From: Bacteroidaceae bacterium
Lineage (GTDB): Bacteria; Bacteroidota; Bacteroidia; Bacteroidales; Bacteroidaceae
Assembly (NCBI GenBank): GCA_017503065.1
Contig: JAFVTT010000018.1
Coordinates: forward strand, 1 to 26,268
Length of the DNA stretch: 26,268 bases
Direction: 5' to 3'
Each line of letters begins with the position of its first letter. Position 1 is the stretch's first letter. The position numbers and the translations under genes were made by a program. Shown one piece after another: positions 21,449-26,268 of the stretch. The notes below the pieces were generated by a model that did not search any database, was not told the origin of the DNA, and worked only from the letters and a program-made list of their open reading frames with translations.

Positions 21449-23827
21449 ATGAAACGGATATTACTATACTTCATAATTCTTTTATTTCCCTTTGTCGCCC
21501 ATGCTGCCGACTCGACCAAAGTAAACCTGAAAGGACGGGTCATTGACGAAAAGAACGAACCCGTAAGCCTGTGCATTATCAAGGTGGAGGGCCAGGCGGC
21601 CGGCACTACTGCCGATTTGGACGGCAAATACAGCCTCACCTTCAATACCGCTGACTCTGTGGTGATTTCCTACAGGATGATGGGTTACCGCACCAGGCAG
21701 AGAGTGCTGAGGAATCCCAAAGGACAGCTGACCCTGAACATAGTAATGTACGACAATTCCGTGGACATGGGCGAGGTGGAGATAAAGGAACTGCGCAGAC
21801 AGATGGGACAGACGCAGGAACTTAACACCGAGGAAATCAAGCGCATGCCCAGCACCACAGGAAATGCAGTGGAAGACCTTGTTGCCACACAGGCCGGAGT
21901 GTCCCAGCACAACGAACTGTCGTCTCAATACAACGTGCGTGGCGGTTCGTTCGACGAGAACTGTGTGTACATAAATGGCGGAGAGGTGTACCGACCTCTG
22001 CTTATCCGTAGCGGAGAACAGGAGGGACTGTCTGTCATCAACCCTTTCATGGTGGACAAGATACGTTTCAGTTCAGGCGGATTTGAAGCAAAATATACTG
22101 ACAAGATGTCTTCTGTTCTGGACATAGAATACCGCAAACCCACCAAATGGGAAGGCGACCTTTCCGCATCGCTGCTTGGAGCCTCGGCCTACATGGGATG
22201 GGGAAACAAAAAAGTATCCTTTTCCCATAGTCTGCGCTACAAGACCAACTCCTACATGCTGGGGGCTTTGGAAACAGAAGCGGAATACTCGCCAAACTTC
22301 GTTGACTACCAGGCATTCATGTCTTGGACTCCGGCCAAGGACTGGACTGTGGACGTAATAGGCTACATCTCGCACAACAACTACAAGTTTACCCCTGCCA
22401 CACGCGAAACGAGTTTCGGCACCATGGAGAACATACACAACTTCAAGGTGTATTTCGACGGTTGGGAACAGGACCTGTTCCAGACATTCTATGGCACGGC
22501 ACGTGTAAAAAGAAAAATCGGCAAGAACCACTCTATCTCACTCAACTACACCGCCTTTAGCACACGGGAGAGGGAAACATACGACATACAGGGACAATAC
22601 TGGCTTTCCAACACCAGCACCGCCACAGAACTTGCCGTGGGCACATACATGGAGCATGCCAGAAACATGCTCAACAGCAGTCAGCACAGCCTGAAACTGG
22701 CGTACGAATACAAGCACAAGGGACACCATCTTGAAGCGGGATTAGGTTTCAGACACGAAAGCGTAAGAGAGCGTTCGCGCGAATGGGAATACCGCGACAG
22801 TTCCGGTTATTCCATGCCACACAACCCCGAAGCACTGGAAATAATCTACAACCTGCGAAGCGAAAACAGCATATCATCCAACCACCTGGAAATGTGTGCC
22901 CAGGACACATGGAGACGGGAAACCGCCAAGGGCATCTTCAGCCTTAACTATGGTCTGCGATTGTCCTATTGGTCGTGGAACGGAGAATGGCTCTGCTCAC
23001 CTCGTGCAAGCCTGACATTCGTACCAAAAAATCACGACAACATGACATTGCGTCTGGCAACGGGTCTCTACTACCAGCGACCATTCTACAAAGAGTTGCG
23101 AGATACCGTAAGCAACGGCGCCACCACCATCGTACAGTTGAACAAAGGCATCCAGTCACAACGCTCTTTCCAGATAATTGCCGGCTACGAATATCGCTTC
23201 AAACTGGGCAAGCGTCCTTTCCTTTTCTCCACGGAACTGTATTACAAGGCACAGGACCGCCTGAACCCCTATACGGTAGACAACACAAAGATTGTCTACT
23301 ACGGACGCAACTGCGCCACAGGCAACGTGATGGGCGTGGACTTCAAACTATACGGAGAGTTCGTGCCGGGCACTGACTCGTGGCTTACCTTTTCTTTAAT
23401 GCGCGCACGCATGAACCTCAACGGGAAAAGCATACCGCAACCTACCGACCAGACATGGTCGCTGAACATGTTCTTCTCCGACTATTTCCCCAACACCACA
23501 CGATGGAAGATGAACCTCAAGGCCTGCTTTGCAGGAGGCTTGCCCTTCGGTGCACCACACACGGGACTGGAGGAGCACGTCTATCGCTCCTCTGCGTACA
23601 AACGTGTGGACGTTGGCCTGAACTTCCGTGCCCTCGACAACGAAGACCGCCACCTTCGCAAGAACCCGATACGCAACATCTGGTTAGGACTGGACTGCCT
23701 GAACATCTTCGGTTTCGACAACGTGAGCGGATACTACTGGGTGACAGACGTGAAGAACGACCAGTATGCGGTGCCCAACTACCTGACCGGCCGCATGGTG
23801 AACTTCCGGGTAAACGTAGAGTTCTAA
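21449..23827 (+). CDS. TonB-dependent receptor with N-terminal CarboxypepD_reg-like domain
   Basis: A 792-residue outer-membrane receptor. The signal peptide is about residues 1-20 (MKRILLYFIILLFPFVAHAA). A carboxypeptidase-regulatory-like domain follows (about 25-105; VNLKGRVIDEKNEPVSLCII), then the plug (GNAVEDLVATQAGVSQHNELSSQYNVRGG, with VYINGGEVY) and a barrel ending in Phe (NFRVNVEF). It imports a ligand powered by TonB-ExbBD. No SusD-like partner, sigma or anti-sigma gene is adjacent, so it is an orphan receptor, not part of a polysaccharide locus. ATG 21449 is preferred to an upstream in-frame ATG at 21365 because it begins the signal peptide. The ligand is unknown. Confidence 0.9.
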   Translation: MKRILLYFIILLFPFVAHAADSTKVNLKGRVIDEKNEPVSLCIIKVEGQAAGTTADLDGKYSLTFNTADSVVISYRMMGYRTRQRVLRNPKGQLTLNIVMYDNSVDMGEVEIKELRRQMGQTQELNTEEIKRMPSTTGNAVEDLVATQAGVSQHNELSSQYNVRGGSFDENCVYINGGEVYRPLLIRSGEQEGLSVINPFMVDKIRFSSGGFEAKYTDKMSSVLDIEYRKPTKWEGDLSASLLGASAYMGWGNKKVSFSHSLRYKTNSYMLGALETEAEYSPNFVDYQAFMSWTPAKDWTVDVIGYISHNNYKFTPATRETSFGTMENIHNFKVYFDGWEQDLFQTFYGTARVKRKIGKNHSISLNYTAFSTRERETYDIQGQYWLSNTSTATELAVGTYMEHARNMLNSSQHSLKLAYEYKHKGHHLEAGLGFRHESVRERSREWEYRDSSGYSMPHNPEALEIIYNLRSENSISSNHLEMCAQDTWRRETAKGIFSLNYGLRLSYWSWNGEWLCSPRASLTFVPKNHDNMTLRLATGLYYQRPFYKELRDTVSNGATTIVQLNKGIQSQRSFQIIAGYEYRFKLGKRPFLFSTELYYKAQDRLNPYTVDNTKIVYYGRNCATGNVMGVDFKLYGEFVPGTDSWLTFSLMRARMNLNGKSIPQPTDQTWSLNMFFSDYFPNTTRWKMNLKACFAGGLPFGAPHTGLEEHVYRSSAYKRVDVGLNFRALDNEDRHLRKNPIRNIWLGLDCLNIFGFDNVSGYYWVTDVKNDQYAVPNYLTGRMVNFRVNVEF

Positions 23828-23896
23828 AGGGGGAACACATTGGCGCTACACGGCATGCCACAACAGTCCTCCCTTTCGTCCTCGGTGACGGTAAAC

Positions 23897-23964
23897 TTCA
23901 CCGCCCTCGATGATAAGATTCACCGCCACTAATGATTCGTTTTACCGCCACCGATGACGAAACG
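23897..23964. repeat. Degenerate 22-23 bp tandem repeat, three units
   Basis: Units begin at 23897, 23919 and 23942 and share tt(c)accgccnnnnatga. The units are adjacent with no spacers. The shared core is ACCGCC followed by ATGA five bases later. The function is unknown; the array may be the remnant of a longer one. Confidence 0.65.
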
Positions 23965-24071
23965 ACGTCTTCATTGGGCCAATGCAAATCTTTGGGAAAT
24001 GCCGACCGCTACGTTCCGGGAAAACACCGCCTATGCCTACATGCAAGCAATGACACATTAACAAATATATA

Positions 24072-24099
24072 CCCCTGAAAGCATTTGCACTTCCAGGGG
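24072..24099. terminator. Hairpin terminator between TonB receptor and TPR genes
   Basis: CCCCTGAAAG (24072-24081) pairs with CTTCCAGGGG (24090-24099) at 9 of 10 positions around an 8-base loop. On the minus strand it is followed by an AT-rich run (GTATATATTTGTT), so it could end the TPR transcript and, less well, the receptor transcript. Confidence 0.65.
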
Positions 24100-24178
24100 C
24101 ATATCATTTCCGAATCCGGGACCAGGCAAATGGTCCAAGACCTGAAGCATTAAGAATCCACGTTTTTGCAGTATAATA

Positions 24179-26113
24179 CTAGTGCCCCCTGTTCTTGGAA
24201 TGCTTTTTGATGAGATTGTAAGCCTGGTACAATCCCAACTCTCCTGCCCTGGAAAGATCGGCAAGACCTTCCTCTGTTTTACCTAAAAGAATATATGCCA
24301 CACCACGATTGTAATATGCTTCCGGCATATCAGCATCTCTGGCTATCGTCTCGGAATATGCGTCTACGGCTGTGCCATAATCCTTTAGTTTCATACAGGT
24401 ATTGCCCAAATTATAGGAAGCGTATGGGAAATCCGGCAGAGACGCAGCGCAATACTTCAAATCCTGCAGTATCTCAAGGTAACGGAGACGCTGTTCGCTC
24501 TCATTCATAGGCTGGGCCTCTATTTGCGAAGTACGCACCTGTGCACGGAGGAAATGATACAGAGGACTGACATTGGGAACTGACACTATGATAGAATCCA
24601 AGACAGACATTGAGGACTCGAAATCGCGCACTATATAATGATCGAGAACAAGCTGGCAGTCATGACCAAGAACAATATCACTGACTATACGCTCCTGATG
24701 CAATGCAATATGAGTACTGTCCAAAGAGAACTCTTCACTGCAAACCAACAACGGTTGTTCAAGTTTGTTAGTCTTGGAGAATTCTTCCACACTCTTGCTA
24801 TAAGGCTGGTAGCGACGTGTAGGATGATCCTTGCGATAAAAGCCCAGTACATACATGGGCAGTGGTTTGAGGTCGGTTTGCCTGTTCTGGACCCTTCCGC
24901 GGAACTCGCTGGCATACTTGTCTATATCCGTCTGCTCCTCATCAACAACAAGTTTGTTGTAATCTTCTATGTTACGCTCTTCCTTTTTTCGTGTTGTCTT
25001 TTGAACCTTATATGTTCCTGCACGGACCTCCATCTCTGCCTTAAGCACACGAAACTCATCACGTTCCGCACCATAAACATCTCCTATCTTGCGTAGAATG
25101 GAGGCACGCTGGCGATAGCCTGTCCAGAATTGCGGATAAGCATCTATTACCGTACTGATATCACGTATAGCGCCACGATAGTCGCCGGTTCTGTCCAGGA
25201 GCACCGCCCTATTATACAAGGCAATCATATTGTCGGGCTCCAGTTGCAGGACATAATTGAAATCATCTATCGCACGATTATCGTCTCCAACCTGAGCACG
25301 CAACAATCCACGGTTGTAATGAGCGACATAGTTACCTGCATCAATCTCTATGGCCTGGTCATAGTCAGACATTGCGCCACGGATGTTATTCTGCTGGAAA
25401 CGGGCCAATGCCCTGTTAACATACAAAACTGGTATACGCGGCTTCTGCATTATAGCCCTGTCGAGAGCCATCTCGGCATCCTTGTACTCTTCACGCTTTG
25501 CAAGCATGGCAGCCTTCATACTCCATGCCCCTCCGTCATAGTTGTCCAACACGAGGGCGCTATCCACCCATTCCTCGGCAAGCAGCGTATCCTTCAATGC
25601 CAATGAAACCTGAGCTTTCATGGTGCATTGCACCGACTCTCGGGGCCACAACGCCATCATGCTATCCAAAGCCGAATCCGCACGCTCATACTGCTCCAGT
25701 TCCATATAGCATAACACCATATTGTGCCAGTTGTTCCTCTCCATCGGATTCTGGTGGAGAGCGGCATGATAGTCCTCAACAGCCAAGTCATACCGTTCCA
25801 TGTTCACACGGCAAAGACCACGCAGAGTATAATACTGTGCATTATAGGGACGTCTGTCCAATGCCAAAGAGCAATCCGCCTCCGCACCGGCATAGTCTTC
25901 AAGATAGAACTTGGCCAAACCGCGATAGAAATACGGCTCGGCAAGATAGGGTTTGGCCGAGATAACTGAATTGAAGCGCTGAATTGCCAGGACATAATCC
26001 TCGTAATACAAGGCATTACGCCCCATGAGCATCACCCTATTGGCATTGATTTGGGCAAAACAATGCAAATGGAGGATTACCAGAAACAGCAAAAACGACA
26101 CCAGACGCTTCAT
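24179..26113 (-). CDS. Secreted tetratricopeptide-repeat protein
   Basis: A 644-residue exported protein. The signal peptide is about residues 1-21 (MKRLVSFLLFLVILHLHCFAQ). About eight or nine TPR units follow (roughly 25-365), with the usual YYxRGLxxxxxxxYxxAxxDxxxAL pattern. A linker rich in charged residues (about 370-450) and a less regular region lead to two further TPR units near the C-terminus (YASYNLGNTCMKLKDYGTAVDAYSET and MPEAYYNRGVAYILLGKTEEGLADL). TPR arrays are protein-interaction scaffolds; in this phylum, periplasmic TPR proteins often accompany envelope or secretion machinery. The partner is unknown. Only 24 bp separate the start from the hairpin element at 26137, so the promoter must lie within or beyond that element. 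Confidence 0.83.
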   Translation of the reverse strand: MKRLVSFLLFLVILHLHCFAQINANRVMLMGRNALYYEDYVLAIQRFNSVISAKPYLAEPYFYRGLAKFYLEDYAGAEADCSLALDRRPYNAQYYTLRGLCRVNMERYDLAVEDYHAALHQNPMERNNWHNMVLCYMELEQYERADSALDSMMALWPRESVQCTMKAQVSLALKDTLLAEEWVDSALVLDNYDGGAWSMKAAMLAKREEYKDAEMALDRAIMQKPRIPVLYVNRALARFQQNNIRGAMSDYDQAIEIDAGNYVAHYNRGLLRAQVGDDNRAIDDFNYVLQLEPDNMIALYNRAVLLDRTGDYRGAIRDISTVIDAYPQFWTGYRQRASILRKIGDVYGAERDEFRVLKAEMEVRAGTYKVQKTTRKKEERNIEDYNKLVVDEEQTDIDKYASEFRGRVQNRQTDLKPLPMYVLGFYRKDHPTRRYQPYSKSVEEFSKTNKLEQPLLVCSEEFSLDSTHIALHQERIVSDIVLGHDCQLVLDHYIVRDFESSMSVLDSIIVSVPNVSPLYHFLRAQVRTSQIEAQPMNESEQRLRYLEILQDLKYCAASLPDFPYASYNLGNTCMKLKDYGTAVDAYSETIARDADMPEAYYNRGVAYILLGKTEEGLADLSRAGELGLYQAYNLIKKHSKNRGH

Positions 26114-26136
26114 CTACATCATATCAGTTTAACCCA

Positions 26137-26268
26137 AATCGGTCATTAGCGTTATGATGATAATCGCTTTGTTTTTGAACAGATGTTTTGTCGCTTTGAG
26201 GGCGCAATGGGGTTCCATTGTAACCGAGAAGCGACGAAACAGATGACAAAAAGATAGCGTCATTAGCG
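26137..26268. repeat. 148-bp MITE-like hairpin element, copy 2 (cut by the window end)
   Basis: This is the inverted counterpart of 13668-13815. It begins with the same terminal repeat AAATCGGTCA (26137-26146). It carries the nested hairpin GTCGCTT with AAGCGAC around CAATGG-ggtt-CCATTG, and runs out of the window before its right end. Stem bases differ from copy 1, but pairing is kept. Confidence 0.78.

Larger units (their letters stand above)
23828..24178. other. 351-bp gap between convergent genes
   Basis: The gap lies between the TonB receptor stop and the TPR gene stop. It contains the 22-23 bp tandem repeat (23897-23964) and the hairpin at 24072-24099. No open frame with start, RBS and family resemblance is present, and no RNA gene was seen. 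Confidence 0.6.

Noticed and set aside
23897..23964. Possible CRISPR array
   Set aside because: Units are adjacent without spacers, degenerate, only three in number, and no cas gene is nearby.
26142..26268. Direct repeats gtcattagcg at 26142-26151 and 26259-26268 as a target-site duplication
   Set aside because: The first copy overlaps the terminal inverted repeat of the element and the second aligns with internal sequence of copy 1, so they lie inside the element and do not flank it.

Overview
The window looks like a chromosomal segment from a Bacteroidales bacterium, most likely Prevotellaceae. The evidence is a DUF5686 protein, a TonB-dependent receptor with an N-terminal carboxypeptidase-regulatory-like domain, a TamL-type Omp85 lipoprotein, a lipoprotein with an acidic post-cysteine stretch, and promoters of the Bacteroidetes type (-33 TTG/TTTG, a 19-21 bp gap, then -7 TAnnTTTG). 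No rRNA, tRNA, CRISPR array, phage gene or transposase gene was seen. The taxonomic call is inference from gene content.

Region 1 (1-1260, accessory, + strand) holds a two-gene MNT-HEPN toxin-antitoxin module (mntA/hepT type) and a small DUF3791 gene with its own promoter. Each of the two units is followed by a copy of a 41-bp repeat. The second copy runs into a strong hairpin that probably terminates transcription from both sides.

Region 2 (1270-12046, - strand) is a tightly packed ten-gene operon. In transcription order it encodes a ketosynthase, an acyl carrier protein, two hotdog dehydratases (ApeP-like and ApeI-like), an MMPL/RND exporter, a CrtI/retinol-saturase-like FAD oxidoreductase, a DUF5686 outer-membrane protein, a FabG-like ketoreductase, a LolA-like periplasmic carrier and a 4HBT thioesterase. 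Together these could build, modify, release and export a polyene or fatty-acyl lipid. The set resembles aryl-polyene/flexirubin clusters, but the window has no second ketosynthase, aromatic ammonia-lyase, AMP ligase or glycerolipid-type acyltransferase.

Region 3 (12047-13520) has a repeat-rich leader: a REPIN-like pair of palindromes and a 14-15 bp minisatellite. It also holds a large GNAT-fold acyltransferase gene with a clear promoter, which may be the first gene of the same transcription unit.

Region 4 (13668-21291, - strand) is a run of mostly conserved genes. In transcription order: nitroreductase, DUF2520 Rossmann protein, KdsC-like phosphatase, Maf, a surface-type lipoprotein, L-serine ammonia-lyase, an unrecognised protein with a very acidic tail, and TamL. 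A clear promoter precedes the nitroreductase gene. A 148-bp hairpin element (MITE-like) abuts the tamL stop codon.

Region 5 (21449-26268) holds a TonB-dependent receptor (+) converging on a secreted TPR protein (-), with a short tandem repeat and a terminator hairpin between them. A second, inverted and window-truncated copy of the 148-bp element lies just upstream of the TPR gene.
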